Assembly (NCBI RefSeq): GCF_029783845.1
Contig: NZ_LWID01000001.1
Span: 186,001 to 250,000 of the forward strand
Length of the DNA: 64,000 bases
Reading direction: 5' to 3'
DNA from: Volucribacter amazonae
GTDB taxonomy: Bacteria > Pseudomonadota > Gammaproteobacteria > Enterobacterales > Pasteurellaceae
The number at the start of each line of letters is the position of its first letter. The first letter of the stretch is position 1. Below the pieces are notes generated by a model. It was given only the letters and a program-made list of their open reading frames with translations, was not told where the DNA came from and ran no database searches. Below are positions 52,775-62,692 of the stretch, piece after piece. A program made the position numbers and the translations under genes.

Positions 52775-53710
52775 ATGAATTATTTACCTATCGCACAATC
52801 TTGCCTACAAGTTGAGCAACAAGCCATTTCCCAACTTAGCACAAACCTTAATCAAACCTTTAATCAAGTGGTAGACTTAATCTTACAAGGAGAAGGACGT
52901 TTAGTGATTGGTGGGATTGGTAAATCAGGTTTAATCGGCAAGAAAATGGCTGCCACCTTCGCTTCCACAGGTACACCCAGTTTTTTCTTACACCCCACAG
53001 AGGCTTTTCATGGCGATTTGGGTATGCTCAAACCCATTGATATTGTAATGTTAATTTCTTACAGTGGCGAAACCGATGATGTGAATAAGCTCATTCCTAG
53101 CTTAAAAAACTTTGGTAATAAAATTATCGCCTTAACTGCTAATCCAAATTCAACCTTAGCTAAACACGCTGATTATTGGCTCAATATCAGTGTTGAGCGT
53201 GAAGTTTGCCCCAACAACCTTGCCCCCACAACTTCCGCCTTGGTTACCCTTGCTCTAGGCGATGCTTTAGCGGTTTCCCTAATTACGGCTCGCCATTTTC
53301 AACCTGAAGATTTTGCCAAATTTCACCCCGGTGGTAGTCTTGGACGGCGTTTACTTTGCAAAGTAAAAGATCAAATGCAAACTAAATTACCATTAGTAAG
53401 CCCACAGGATAGCTTTACTGATTGCCTAACCATTATCAATAAGGGCAGAATGGGGGTTGCTATCGTTATGGAAAATCAACAATTAAAAGGAATTATCACT
53501 GACGGCGATATTCGCCGAGCCTTAGCCAAACAAGGGGCAGAAACCTTTAATCAAACAGCACAGCAATTAATGACCGCATCGCCAAAAACCGTTTATCAAG
53601 AAGAATTTGTTGGCAAAGCGGAAGATTTTATGCGTGAACACAAAATTCATTCCCTAATTGTATTAGATCAAAATAATAAAGTGGTTGGTTTAATGGAGTT
53701 TTCAAACTAA
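52775..53710 (+). CDS. kdsD: Arabinose-5-phosphate isomerase
   Basis: 311 residues: an N-terminal SIS domain (VIGGIGKSGLIGKKMAATFASTG-type core, SYSGETDDV) and two C-terminal CBS domains (MGVAIVMENQQLKGIITDGD, HSLIVLDQNNKVVG). It converts ribulose 5-phosphate to arabinose 5-phosphate, the KDO precursor. Its stop overlaps the kdsC start by one base. Confidence 0.95.
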   Translation: MNYLPIAQSCLQVEQQAISQLSTNLNQTFNQVVDLILQGEGRLVIGGIGKSGLIGKKMAATFASTGTPSFFLHPTEAFHGDLGMLKPIDIVMLISYSGETDDVNKLIPSLKNFGNKIIALTANPNSTLAKHADYWLNISVEREVCPNNLAPTTSALVTLALGDALAVSLITARHFQPEDFAKFHPGGSLGRRLLCKVKDQMQTKLPLVSPQDSFTDCLTIINKGRMGVAIVMENQQLKGIITDGDIRRALAKQGAETFNQTAQQLMTASPKTVYQEEFVGKAEDFMREHKIHSLIVLDQNNKVVGLMEFSN

Positions 53711-54252
53711 TGCAGAAAAAATTAGAAAATATCAAGTTAGTCATTACCGATGTTGACGGCGTATTGACTGACGGCTTATTACATTATGATGCACAAGGCG
53801 AGGCGATTAAAAGTTTCCATGTGAGAGATGGATTAGGTATGCGTATGCTTATTGAAAATGGCATTGAAGTCGCTGTTCTCTCTGGGCGTGATTCCGCTAT
53901 TTTGCGTAAACGAATACAGGATCTTGGTATTAAGTTTGCCCTATTAGGTAAATTAGAAAAACAAACCGCCTGCTATGAATTAATACAACAAGCAGGAGTA
54001 ACCCCTGAACAAACCGCTTATATTGGTGATGACAGCATAGATCTACCCGCTTTTGCGGTCTGTGAATTATCCTTTGCCGTTGCTGATGCCCCTCATTATG
54101 TTCAACAACAGGCAACCTATGTACTCAAACAACAAGGCGGACAAGGTGCTTTTCGTGAAGTTGCCGATATGATTTTACAGGCACAAAATAAAGCCGATAT
54201 TTATAGCACTGCCCAAGGTTTTTTATCCACCGTAGAAAAAATGACTCAGTAA
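53710..54252 (+). CDS. kdsC: KDO-8-phosphate phosphatase
   Basis: 180 residues, HAD fold. The nucleophile motif VITDVDGVLTDG, the second motif AVLSGRDSAIL, the Lys in LLGKLEKQT and the acidic motif YIGDDSIDLPAF are intact. It removes phosphate from KDO-8-P made by KdsA. Translationally coupled to kdsD. Confidence 0.96.
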   Translation: MQKKLENIKLVITDVDGVLTDGLLHYDAQGEAIKSFHVRDGLGMRMLIENGIEVAVLSGRDSAILRKRIQDLGIKFALLGKLEKQTACYELIQQAGVTPEQTAYIGDDSIDLPAFAVCELSFAVADAPHYVQQQATYVLKQQGGQGAFREVADMILQAQNKADIYSTAQGFLSTVEKMTQ

Positions 54253-54260
54253 AAAAATAA

Positions 54261-54281
54261 GGCAAGGAATATCTTCCTTGC
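54261..54281. terminator. Bidirectional terminator between kdsC and the parvulin gene
   Basis: GGCAAGGAA-TATC-TTCCTTGCC. An A-run on its left gives TTATTTTTTTA for minus-strand transcripts. Confidence 0.8.
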
Positions 54282-54315
54282 CTACATTCTTTATCTTTAT
54301 ATGTATTAGGATTTT

Positions 54316-55119
54316 TTATTTACTACGCTCAATTTTCGCCGCATCTCTTAATTCTTGTACATAACGTTGTACGCTTTGCTGAACTAATTGTTGGCGAATT
54401 TGCGGTACTAAGGTTTCAAAACTTGCAATACTCACAGGTTTAACAGGATCTTCTACCTCAATAATATGCCAACCAAATTCTGATTTGACTGGTTTATTGA
54501 TCAGACCAACTTTTGCATTTGCTACCGCTTGTTGAATTTCTGGGATCAAATTGGCTAATAATTGATAACCTAATTCACCACCATTTTGTGCTGTACCTGT
54601 ATCTTCTGATTTCTCTGCAGCTTTCATAAAGTCAATTTGATTTTTACTTAATTGCACAAGCAATTTATTTGCCTCTTTTTCATCTTTAACCAAAATATGG
54701 CGAATTCTCACTTCTTTTTGCTCTGCCACTTGTTTAGCTAAATCATCATAGATCTTTTGCACTTCTTCATTAGATATAGGATTTTTTTCAATATATTGCT
54801 GTAAAGCGTAATCAATTAAAATCATCGTTTCAGCATCTTTTATTTGTGCTTGCACCTGTGGGTTTTTATCTGCTCCCTCTTTTTGTGCTTGTTGCTCTAA
54901 CAATTTTTGGTTAATTAATGTATTTAACACATTTTCTCTCAGCTGAGAATTATTTTCCGCCCCTCTTGTCACAGCCAAATTAATTGCTTCTTGCAAATCG
55001 CTTTCCTTAATAAATTGCCCGTTTACACTGACTACCGATTTATTTAAATCTAAGGTTTCAGCTTGTACCATAAAAGGCATAGTTACACTCATTAATACTG
55101 CTACAATGATCTTTTTCAT
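54316..55119 (-). CDS. Secreted peptidyl-prolyl isomerase, parvulin (PpiC/SurA-like)
   Basis: About 267 residues from the ATG at 55119, which has AAGGA in front. The signal peptide MKKIIVAVLMSVTMPFMVQA ends before ETLDL. The N-terminal chaperone helices (FIKESDLQEAINLAVTRG) are followed by one parvulin domain: VRIRHILVKDEKEANKLL, GGELGYQLLANLIPE and KSEFGWHIIEVED. A periplasmic foldase for secreted or outer-membrane proteins. Confidence 0.9.
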   Translation of the reverse strand: MKKIIVAVLMSVTMPFMVQAETLDLNKSVVSVNGQFIKESDLQEAINLAVTRGAENNSQLRENVLNTLINQKLLEQQAQKEGADKNPQVQAQIKDAETMILIDYALQQYIEKNPISNEEVQKIYDDLAKQVAEQKEVRIRHILVKDEKEANKLLVQLSKNQIDFMKAAEKSEDTGTAQNGGELGYQLLANLIPEIQQAVANAKVGLINKPVKSEFGWHIIEVEDPVKPVSIASFETLVPQIRQQLVQQSVQRYVQELRDAAKIERSK

Positions 55120-55175
55120 TTGAATATCCTTAAAATAATTAATCAAAATAGAATAGCTTTTATTCGCTATTCTAT

Positions 55176-55271
55176 TATAGCCGTTCCACTTTAAAATGAT
55201 ACAGTGTTGGTACGCCTCGCCGTACTACTTGTACTGTATGTCTTGTTTCATTTTAAATTGAAACAACAATA
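55176..55271 (-). repeat. Family A repeat, copy 7
   Basis: TATAGCCGTTCCACTTTAAA to TTTAAATTGAAACAACAATA, reversed relative to copy 1. One central arm is shortened. It lies 45 bp beyond the copA stop codon. Confidence 0.8.
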
Positions 55272-55315
55272 AAACCCAACATACTAAGCTATTTTATTTT
55301 ACTTAACAATATTCA

Positions 55316-57799
55316 TTATTGATTTAAGTTAAAATTTACTAACCGATTCGCATTTACCGCAACAGTAATAGAAGACAATGCCATTGCTAATCCTGCCCAC
55401 ATAGGATTTAATAAAATCCCCAAGAAAGGGTATAAAATCCCTGCGGCAATAGGTATGCCTAAACTATTATAAACAAAAGCACCAAATAAGTTTTGTTTCA
55501 TATTACGCAATGTCGCTTTTGCTAAAAGCAAACCATCAACAACAGCATTGATACTTGGTCGCATCAAGGTAATCTCTGCGGTTTCAATAGCAATATCGCT
55601 CCCCTCGCCCATAGCAATACTTACGTTAGCTTGTGCAAGTGCGGGGGCATCATTAATCCCATCGCCTACCATTAGCACTTGATGCCCCTGTTGCTGCAAA
55701 TGTTGAATGACTTGAGCTTTTTGTTCTGGCAATACACCTGCAATCACTTGATCTAACTCTAATGGCTCAGCAATCGCTTGGGCAGTTTTTGTTTGATCAC
55801 CTGTAAGCATAATCAACTGATAACCTTGTTGGTGTAAACGAGCAATGGCATTTTTACTCTCTTCACGCAAGGGATCACTAATAGCAAAAAGTGCTACAAG
55901 CTGTTGTTCAATGCAAAGAAATACCACCGTTGCCCCCGACGCTTGCTGTTGGTCAATAAAATCTTGGGCATTCTCTGTGGCAATATGCTGTTGTTGTAGT
56001 AATTTTTCACTACCAAGTAATAATTTTTGCTGTTCAACTTGTCCTTTTACTCCCAACCCTTTTAAGGTGGTAAAATCAGAAAGGGGCAATAACGGCTGTT
56101 GATTTTCCTCAGCAAAATTTAATAATGCCTTTGCTAAAGGGTGATTAGCTCCTTGTTCTAAACTGGCGGCTAATTGAATAGCTTTATGTTGCGGAAAATC
56201 CTGACAACAATAAATAGCCGTTACCTTTGGCATACCTTGGGTTAAAGTTCCCGTTTTATCAAAAACGAGAGTATCCACTGCTGCGGCTTTTTGCAAAGCT
56301 TCTGCATCTCTTACTAAAATGCCTAACTCCGCCGCTCTCCCTACCCCAGCAATAATTGACATTGGCGTAGCAAGCCCTAATGCACAAGGACAAGCAATAA
56401 TCAATACGGTAGTAAAGGTTACTAAAGCATAATTTGGATAAATAAAATACCAAATAATGCCGGTGAATAGGGCGATAATTAATACAATGGGAACAAAAAT
56501 ACTAGCAATTTTATCTACTAATTGCCCAATTTTAGGCTTACTACTTTGTGCTTGACGCACTAATTTAATGATATTAGCTAATCTGGTATTATGGCCAATT
56601 TCTTCGGCTAAAATGACCGCACTTCCATCATGAACCATAGTTCCAGCACTCACTTTATCGCCTTTTTGTTTTTCCACCGCTAAAGGTTCTCCCGTTAGCA
56701 TAGATTCATCAACCCAAATCCTCCCCTGTTGCAAAACCCCATCAACGGCAATGCGATCCCCTGTTTGTAAACGCAATTTCATACCTGTAATGACCTGCTC
56801 CAAGGGAATGACTTTCTCTTGTTCGTCCAGCAACACTCGTGCTGTTTTAGGGGTTAAATCAATAAGATGCTCAAGAGCTTTTGAGGAACGTTGTTTCGCC
56901 TTGACCTCTAACATTTTCCCCAAATTGATTAAACCAATAATCATTGCACTGGCTTCAAAATAAAGATGACGACTTTCTAACGGAAACCACATTGGCTTCA
57001 CTACAATCATAAAAGAATATAACCAAGCCGTTCCTGTTCCCAATGCAACTAAGGTATCCATTGTAGCCGTTTTATTTCGCAAGGCTTGATAAGCTCGCAA
57101 ATAAAAATGCCCGCCGGCATAAACTAAAATGATCAAAGTTACCACAGCGACAATGAACCAGAAAACACGATTGCTAGCGGTTAATGCCATATCGCCTGTA
57201 AACAATCCCCATATCATCAACGCTAGTCCCACCCCTAAAGCAACAATAGCTTGGTGTTTTCGTTGATAAATTTCTTGCTGAATTTGGTGATATTGTTTTT
57301 CCCGTCTTATCTGTTCATCTTCAATAACTTCCGCCCCATAACCAGCTCGCACCACAGCCGCAACCAAAGATTGCGGATTTGCTTTACCAATCACTAAAGC
57401 AGTTTGATCGGCTAAATTAACCTGTACAGAAGTAACCTGCTCCACTTCCTCTAAGGCTTTCTGCACCTTTAACACGCAAGCAGCACAATTCAATCCTGTT
57501 AATAACAAATGTACCTGATCCTTTGCCTGCCCTACTACCTCAGGATCAGGTTTTGTCAACATGGTTTCATTAGGTAGTAGTTTAGCCTTTGGGTGATTTT
57601 CCTCGGCCAATGAGGCATCATAATCTCGTTGTTTAATCGCCTCAATCAACACTTGCGGCTCAACATTGCCTTTCACTGTGGCTGAAGTTAAATCTACTTC
57701 AACTTCAGCAACGCCCTCAATATTTTCCAAGCGTTGCTTTACCGCTTTGACACAATGTCCACAGGATAACCCTGCCAAATTAAGTCTAATAATATTCAT
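55316..57799 (-). CDS. copA: Copper-exporting P1B-type ATPase CopA
   Basis: 827 residues. Two N-terminal heavy-metal domains with CGHC and CAAC sites are followed by eight helices. The metal site CPC lies in IIACPCALGLATPMS; phosphorylation DKTGTLTQG; the HP motif GANHPLAKAL; and the hinge MVGDGINDAPALAQA. It pumps Cu+ (or Ag+) to the periplasm. It is divergent from cueR, and the shared region contains a MerR-type promoter. Confidence 0.96.
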   Translation of the reverse strand: MNIIRLNLAGLSCGHCVKAVKQRLENIEGVAEVEVDLTSATVKGNVEPQVLIEAIKQRDYDASLAEENHPKAKLLPNETMLTKPDPEVVGQAKDQVHLLLTGLNCAACVLKVQKALEEVEQVTSVQVNLADQTALVIGKANPQSLVAAVVRAGYGAEVIEDEQIRREKQYHQIQQEIYQRKHQAIVALGVGLALMIWGLFTGDMALTASNRVFWFIVAVVTLIILVYAGGHFYLRAYQALRNKTATMDTLVALGTGTAWLYSFMIVVKPMWFPLESRHLYFEASAMIIGLINLGKMLEVKAKQRSSKALEHLIDLTPKTARVLLDEQEKVIPLEQVITGMKLRLQTGDRIAVDGVLQQGRIWVDESMLTGEPLAVEKQKGDKVSAGTMVHDGSAVILAEEIGHNTRLANIIKLVRQAQSSKPKIGQLVDKIASIFVPIVLIIALFTGIIWYFIYPNYALVTFTTVLIIACPCALGLATPMSIIAGVGRAAELGILVRDAEALQKAAAVDTLVFDKTGTLTQGMPKVTAIYCCQDFPQHKAIQLAASLEQGANHPLAKALLNFAEENQQPLLPLSDFTTLKGLGVKGQVEQQKLLLGSEKLLQQQHIATENAQDFIDQQQASGATVVFLCIEQQLVALFAISDPLREESKNAIARLHQQGYQLIMLTGDQTKTAQAIAEPLELDQVIAGVLPEQKAQVIQHLQQQGHQVLMVGDGINDAPALAQANVSIAMGEGSDIAIETAEITLMRPSINAVVDGLLLAKATLRNMKQNLFGAFVYNSLGIPIAAGILYPFLGILLNPMWAGLAMALSSITVAVNANRLVNFNLNQ

Positions 57800-57832
57800 A
57801 AAAACTCCTTTCTATTTTATTAAGTTTGGCAT

Positions 57833-57863
57833 AAGATAAACCCTCCCCTAAGGTTAAGGTCAA
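57833..57863 (-). promoter_or_regulatory. CueR-controlled copA promoter
   Basis: On the minus strand TTGACC, a 19-bp spacer and TATCTT. The unusually long spacer contains the inverted repeat ACCTTAACC...GGGGAGGGT. This is the standard layout of MerR-family activated promoters. Confidence 0.8.
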
Positions 57864-57873
57864 GTATTTTTAT

Positions 57874-58284
57874 ATGAATATTGCTCAAATTGCCAAACTT
57901 ACCCAACTCAGTGCCAAAGCAATCCGCTTTTATGAACAAAAAGGCTTAATTACTCCTCCAATCCGCGCAACAAATGGTTATCGTCAATATAATCAACAAC
58001 ATATCAATGAATTAACCTTATTACATCAAGCAAGAACGGTGGGATTTTCTCTGGAAGAAGCAAGACAACTTTTACAACTTTATCGTAATCCACAGCGGCG
58101 TAGTGCAGAAGTTAAAGAATACACCTTACAAAAAATAGCAGAGATCGATCAGCAAATCCAACATCTAAGCCATATGAAAGACTATCTCTATCAATTAGCA
58201 CAACAATGCCCCGGTAATGATTCGCAAGATTGCCCGATTATTGATAATTTCATTGGTTGCCAACATAAAAAAAGAGCTAAATAA
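57874..58284 (+). CDS. cueR: MerR-family copper-responsive regulator CueR
   Basis: 136 residues. The winged helix-turn-helix (MNIAQIAKLTQLSAKAIRFY, GYRQYNQQHINEL) precedes a dimerisation helix. The metal loop CPGNDSQDC (Cys-x7-Cys) is as in CueR, with an extra Cys later. It senses Cu+ and activates copA. The start is only 10 bp beyond the copA -35 element. Confidence 0.93.
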   Translation: MNIAQIAKLTQLSAKAIRFYEQKGLITPPIRATNGYRQYNQQHINELTLLHQARTVGFSLEEARQLLQLYRNPQRRSAEVKEYTLQKIAEIDQQIQHLSHMKDYLYQLAQQCPGNDSQDCPIIDNFIGCQHKKRAK

Positions 58285-58295
58285 ATTAGCCCTTT

Positions 58296-58379
58296 TATAG
58301 TCATTTCAATTTATAGTCGTTCCACTTTAAAATAAGACAAAGCAATCAGTATGCTTTACCTTATTTTAGATATAAAAGA
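58296..58379. repeat. Family A repeat, short form plus a fragment (copy 8)
   Basis: A fragment TATAGTCATTTCAATTTA (58296-58313) runs into a 68-bp short copy, TATAGTCGTTCCACTTTAAA to TTATTTTAGATATAAAAGA. It abuts the letB stop codon and lies 12 bp beyond the cueR stop. Confidence 0.7.
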
Positions 58380-61040
58380 TTAAGGCATTACTGCCTGATT
58401 CCATTGTCTTGCATCTTCTGGACGTTGTTGTCTTAATAGAAAACGCTGATTGGCTTTGGCTTCAGGTTGCACAACCGTACCAGACGGGGTAGAGAAAGAA
58501 ATTCCGCCTTTCAATAATTGTTGAATAGAACCTGTATTAAACTCTGCTCCTGACCAACCAAGCTCAAAGTTATAACCTGAGGCAAGCCAAAACTCAGAAT
58601 TTTGGCGAACTAAATAGCGATGCTTATTACCAATTAAAATATGGATTAAAACTCGATCCCCCTGTTTATTAATTTCAATATTTTGAATCATTCCCACTTC
58701 TACACCACGATATAAAATAGGGGCCCCCGTCGTCAGATTCATCGCATTTGATGCCTCTAAAATTAATGGAAATCCATTATTATATTTGCTCGCGGTTGGC
58801 GTAATTTGCGACAATTTAAATTCCATTTTGCGTACGCCTGTCCCTGCTTCAACATCAATATAGGGCTGTAATAAGCTATCTAAATTTTCTATACCCCCTG
58901 CCGAAATTTGCGGTGAAATAATCTTAAATTTGCTATTTTCTCTGGCAACAATATCAAGGTATTCAGGTTGAATTAATGCTTTTGCCACAATACGCTTGCT
59001 CTTTTGATTAAAATTCACTTGTGATATTTCGCCGATAGTTAGCCCCATATATTTCAAGCTCATACCCTTACCAAGATTACTCGCATTATCCGTAATTAAG
59101 GTAATTTCCTGTCCTGCTGAACGAGCTGATAAGGCATTAGCATAAAGGGTTTTGTTACTGGCTTGTGGCTGTCCCATATTATCAAAGCTAATCGCTCCCT
59201 TTAAAGCTCGCCCTAGTGGAGAGGCTTGTACACTAATCCCTTTCGGCGTAATATCCACTTGAGTTGGGCTTTCTACCCAAAATCGGCTTTGTTTAGTTAA
59301 TAAATGACGATATTTAGGATAAATCAATACATCAACTTCAAAATTCTTCGCCATTGGACGAATATCAAGGATTTTACCCACTTCATATTGACGATAAAGC
59401 ACCAATGAATCAGGATTAATATTAGGCAAACTTGTAGTGGTAAGACTAATTGTTGGGGTTAAACGATTGCCCGTCATTCCCATATCCGCATAACTTTGAT
59501 TTTTATATAACGGATAATGAGTAAGAACCGTATCCTCACTCGCCTGTCCCTTGACTAAACGAATTCCACCCTCTAACCACTTACTAGGGGTAGCTGCTTC
59601 TATTTTAACCCCATCTAATCCTAAAGAAAGATCAAAGTTTGAACCCGCAATAAATTTACTATCTTTCCCAATCAAATGACGATATTCCGCCGCAATGGCA
59701 ATTGTAAATTTAACTTGTTCAATATCACTTTGACGTTTAATCACTTCACCGATAGTTATATCATGATAATAAACAGGTTGCCCTTCATCAACCCCGTAAC
59801 TTTCTGGCGAAGTGAGTGTGAGTAATAAGGTATTAGGTCTTTTGAGTAGTAACTCTGATTGTTTAATTACCTCAAAATCATATCTGGCTTTCCCTTCTCC
59901 GGGCAAAATTTCAAAAGAACGCCCTTTAAATAATTCCTCAAGGTTAGTCAGATCTGCTAAGCCCATTTTCTTATCTCTTAACACAATTTCAGTACTTTGT
60001 CTGAGCAAATTCCCCATATTAGGATCAATTAATAATGTTCCCTGAATAATATTTTGATCTTGCTCTTGTTCATTAATTTTTAACTCTGACAATAAACCAA
60101 CGGGCATATTTTGGTAAAAAACCAAGGTTTTATTCGGTTCTAATCCTGTAATATTCGGTAATTTAACCTTAACACTGATCCCGCGTTTAGCCGCTTGTAA
60201 ATTCGGATAAAGGGTATAAATCTCATTTGCTTGTGCAACAGGGCTTTCCTGTGGCGAATCAAAGGAAACAGCCCCTTGTACCACTGCGTTTAAACTATCA
60301 ATATTTACCGATAGCCCTGCTAAACTCACATCAGCTTGAATACCACTAATATTCCAAAAACGGCTGTCTTTTTTTACTAAATTGGCATAATTTTTCTCAA
60401 TAACCACATCAATTTCTACTTTTTGTTGATCATCGGTTAAACGATAATCATAAATCTTCCCCACTGGCATTTTTTTAAAATAGACCGAAGCACCCGCCGA
60501 AATTGAGCCAAGATCATCAGAAATTAAATGAATTAATAAATCCCCTTGATGCACTTCCGCAATTGGTCCTTCATTTTCCGCTATAAAATGTTCCGCTGGT
60601 TCACCATCGCCGGGTTGCAATGTAATATAATTGCCCGATACGAGCGTATCTAATCCCGAAATCCCTGCCAGTGATGCACTAGGTTGCACAATCCAAAATT
60701 TGGTATTTTCCCGTAAAATAGAACGTGCTTCAGGATAAATATTCGCCGTTACTTCCACATGCTTTAAATCATCAGCAAAATTCACTTTTTTCACTTCGCC
60801 GATTTGTAAGCCTTGATAACGCACTTGTGTTTTACCTGCCACTAAACCATCGCCATTATTAAAGATAATGGTAATACTCGTGCCTTGTTCTTTAATAATT
60901 TGAAAGAATAAAGTTGCTCCAATAAATAAAGCAATTACAGGAAGTAACCAAAATGGCGAGATACGTTTAATTTGACGAATATACGCATTTTGGTATGTTT
61001 GAGAATCATTTTTTTTCGTGTGATTGTGATGACTTGTCAT
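58380..61040 (-). CDS. letB: LetB (YebT) intermembrane lipid transport protein with seven MCE domains
   Basis: About 886 residues from the ATG at 61040 (MTSHHNHTKK). One N-terminal helix (SPFWLLPVIALFIGATLFF) anchors it; the rest is periplasmic. Seven MCE domains are marked by VRYQGLQIGEV, VYFKKMPVGKI, VFYQNMPVGLL, VYYHDITIGEV, VLYRQYEVGKI, LKYMGLTIGEI and ILYRGVEVGMI. Seven domains match LetB (YebT) rather than three-domain PqiB. It forms a tube that carries lipids between the membranes. It overlaps letA. Confidence 0.93.
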   Translation of the reverse strand: MTSHHNHTKKNDSQTYQNAYIRQIKRISPFWLLPVIALFIGATLFFQIIKEQGTSITIIFNNGDGLVAGKTQVRYQGLQIGEVKKVNFADDLKHVEVTANIYPEARSILRENTKFWIVQPSASLAGISGLDTLVSGNYITLQPGDGEPAEHFIAENEGPIAEVHQGDLLIHLISDDLGSISAGASVYFKKMPVGKIYDYRLTDDQQKVEIDVVIEKNYANLVKKDSRFWNISGIQADVSLAGLSVNIDSLNAVVQGAVSFDSPQESPVAQANEIYTLYPNLQAAKRGISVKVKLPNITGLEPNKTLVFYQNMPVGLLSELKINEQEQDQNIIQGTLLIDPNMGNLLRQSTEIVLRDKKMGLADLTNLEELFKGRSFEILPGEGKARYDFEVIKQSELLLKRPNTLLLTLTSPESYGVDEGQPVYYHDITIGEVIKRQSDIEQVKFTIAIAAEYRHLIGKDSKFIAGSNFDLSLGLDGVKIEAATPSKWLEGGIRLVKGQASEDTVLTHYPLYKNQSYADMGMTGNRLTPTISLTTTSLPNINPDSLVLYRQYEVGKILDIRPMAKNFEVDVLIYPKYRHLLTKQSRFWVESPTQVDITPKGISVQASPLGRALKGAISFDNMGQPQASNKTLYANALSARSAGQEITLITDNASNLGKGMSLKYMGLTIGEISQVNFNQKSKRIVAKALIQPEYLDIVARENSKFKIISPQISAGGIENLDSLLQPYIDVEAGTGVRKMEFKLSQITPTASKYNNGFPLILEASNAMNLTTGAPILYRGVEVGMIQNIEINKQGDRVLIHILIGNKHRYLVRQNSEFWLASGYNFELGWSGAEFNTGSIQQLLKGGISFSTPSGTVVQPEAKANQRFLLRQQRPEDARQWNQAVMP

Positions 61041-62295
61041 AAATTTTCCAAAGTAAACGACTATCAAAAAGTGAAGTTGAAATCATAGTAAGAAAAACGG
61101 CAATACCAAAGTAAAGTGCCGCTGGTCCTACCGAAAAACTAATAATTTGTCCTCTTGACACTAATGACATCATTAGTGAAAGTACAAATAAATCTAACAT
61201 AGACCAACGCCCAACAAAATGCACAATATGCAATAATTTCATTTGCCATTTAATAGAATGTGCCCAACGAAAATGCACACAACAAAGCAAATAGAGCATA
61301 ATCAAAATTTTGCCCACTGGCACAAAAATACTGGCGGTAAAAACCACAAAGGCAACAAAATAACTCCCCATCTCAATAAAGGAAATAACCCCTGACATCA
61401 AGGTATCAGAAGAAGGTGCGCCATTAAGGTAAACCGTAGAAATCGGTAATAAATTTGCAGGAATTAACATAATCAATCCCGCAATAAGCGTTGCCCAAGT
61501 TGCTTGTAGCATTAAATTATTATCTCTCTCGGTATGCTGATGACAACGAGGACAAATGGGTCTATGTTTTTTATCCCATAAAGGTTGCTCAAAACTATAT
61601 TCACAATGATGACAAAAGTGCGGTGGGTTTTGTAAATAATTTTTTTCCTCAATTATTGTCGCTTGCTGTGAGGGATAAAAGGTATTCCAAAGGGCTTTGC
61701 TATCAATTTTAATAAATAACAAGGTAGTTAATAAGGCAGTAAATACAAAAGCAATTAAATAAATATCCATTTCCAAACTGGCATATTCCCGAACTTTAAA
61801 AGCAGCAACCGCAAGAGAAACCAAATAAACATCTAACATAACCCAAGGTTGTATCCGATTAATGGTTAATAACACATTTCTTGGTTTAATCTTGAATAGC
61901 TGTGCGAGGCGTAACATTATTACCAATAAAGCAAAAAAGATCGGCATTACCACTGCACAAATAAAAACCAAAAAAGCGGTGTAGGGGTAATTTTCTGTTG
62001 CCATTTTCCAAACACCGCCCCATACCGAGGCAGGTACAGATATGCCCAATAATTCAATACTCAATAAAGGAAAAGTCAAGGCAAAAGGCATTAAGATCAA
62101 AATAGATAAAGCGATAATAGCACAACGCTGTAAGCTCCAATGATTGCCTACCGCTAGAGTATGATGACAACGTGGACATAACGCTCGTTGCTGTTTGCTT
62201 AACCGCTGCGGAATTGCCACAAGTGCATCACATTCACCACAATGGGTAAATTGTTTTCTTTCTGTTTGTGGTAAAGATGATGCTGATACAGACAT
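61006..62295 (-). CDS. letA: LetA (YebS/PqiA-family) membrane protein
   Basis: 429 residues with two PqiA domains of four helices each. A zinc-ribbon precedes each: CGECDALVAIPQRL...CPRCHHTL and FCHHCEYSFEQ...CPRCHQHT. LetA loads lipids into LetB. The 3' end overlaps the letB start by about 35 bp. Confidence 0.93.
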   Translation of the reverse strand: MSVSASSLPQTERKQFTHCGECDALVAIPQRLSKQQRALCPRCHHTLAVGNHWSLQRCAIIALSILILMPFALTFPLLSIELLGISVPASVWGGVWKMATENYPYTAFLVFICAVVMPIFFALLVIMLRLAQLFKIKPRNVLLTINRIQPWVMLDVYLVSLAVAAFKVREYASLEMDIYLIAFVFTALLTTLLFIKIDSKALWNTFYPSQQATIIEEKNYLQNPPHFCHHCEYSFEQPLWDKKHRPICPRCHQHTERDNNLMLQATWATLIAGLIMLIPANLLPISTVYLNGAPSSDTLMSGVISFIEMGSYFVAFVVFTASIFVPVGKILIMLYLLCCVHFRWAHSIKWQMKLLHIVHFVGRWSMLDLFVLSLMMSLVSRGQIISFSVGPAALYFGIAVFLTMISTSLFDSRLLWKIYDKSSQSHEKK

Positions 62296-62367
62296 AATTC
62301 TCTTCTTGGTAAAATAAAAATGTTAAGTATATGATGAAATCCTGGGCTTGGCTACTTATCTTTTTTT

Positions 62368-62692
62368 GCTGTTCAGAGGACAAAATACGGTGTTAATTAA
62401 TATAATAATTAAGGGAATAATCGGAAAATCAATATTTTTAAGAAATTATTGCAATATTTGACCGCACTTTGAATACAAAATACAGTGCTTTTAATGAAAG
62501 TGCGGTCAGTTTTGAGATTATTTTTTCCTGTTATTTTTCCGTCTTGGCGAACGGGTTTCGCCCCCTTTTATAAAGGGAACGACTTACTTTCTTTGCTCAT
62601 CAGAGGACAGATGACGGAAAACAGAGGACTGAAATAAATACGCTAATTTATTAATATTTAAAGTTAATACTGTATTCTGTCCTCTAAACAGC
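62368..62692. repeat. 325-bp noncoding element with 29-bp inverted ends
   Basis: The left end GCTGTTCAGAGGACAAAATA and the right end (complement) GCTGTTTAGAGGACAGAATA continue as similar CGGTGTTAA/CAGTATTAA. Inside are an inverted uptake-signal pair (62459-62508), a piece of family B and further CAGAGGAC copies. No ORF. The right end touches the TAG stop of the next gene. Confidence 0.7.
62541..62596 (-). repeat. Family B repeat, copy 5 (3' part only)
   Basis: Complement reads AAAGAAAGTAAGTCGTTCCC, then TTTATAAAAGGGGGCGAAAC and CCGTT, matching hairpins II-III of copy 3. Confidence 0.75.
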
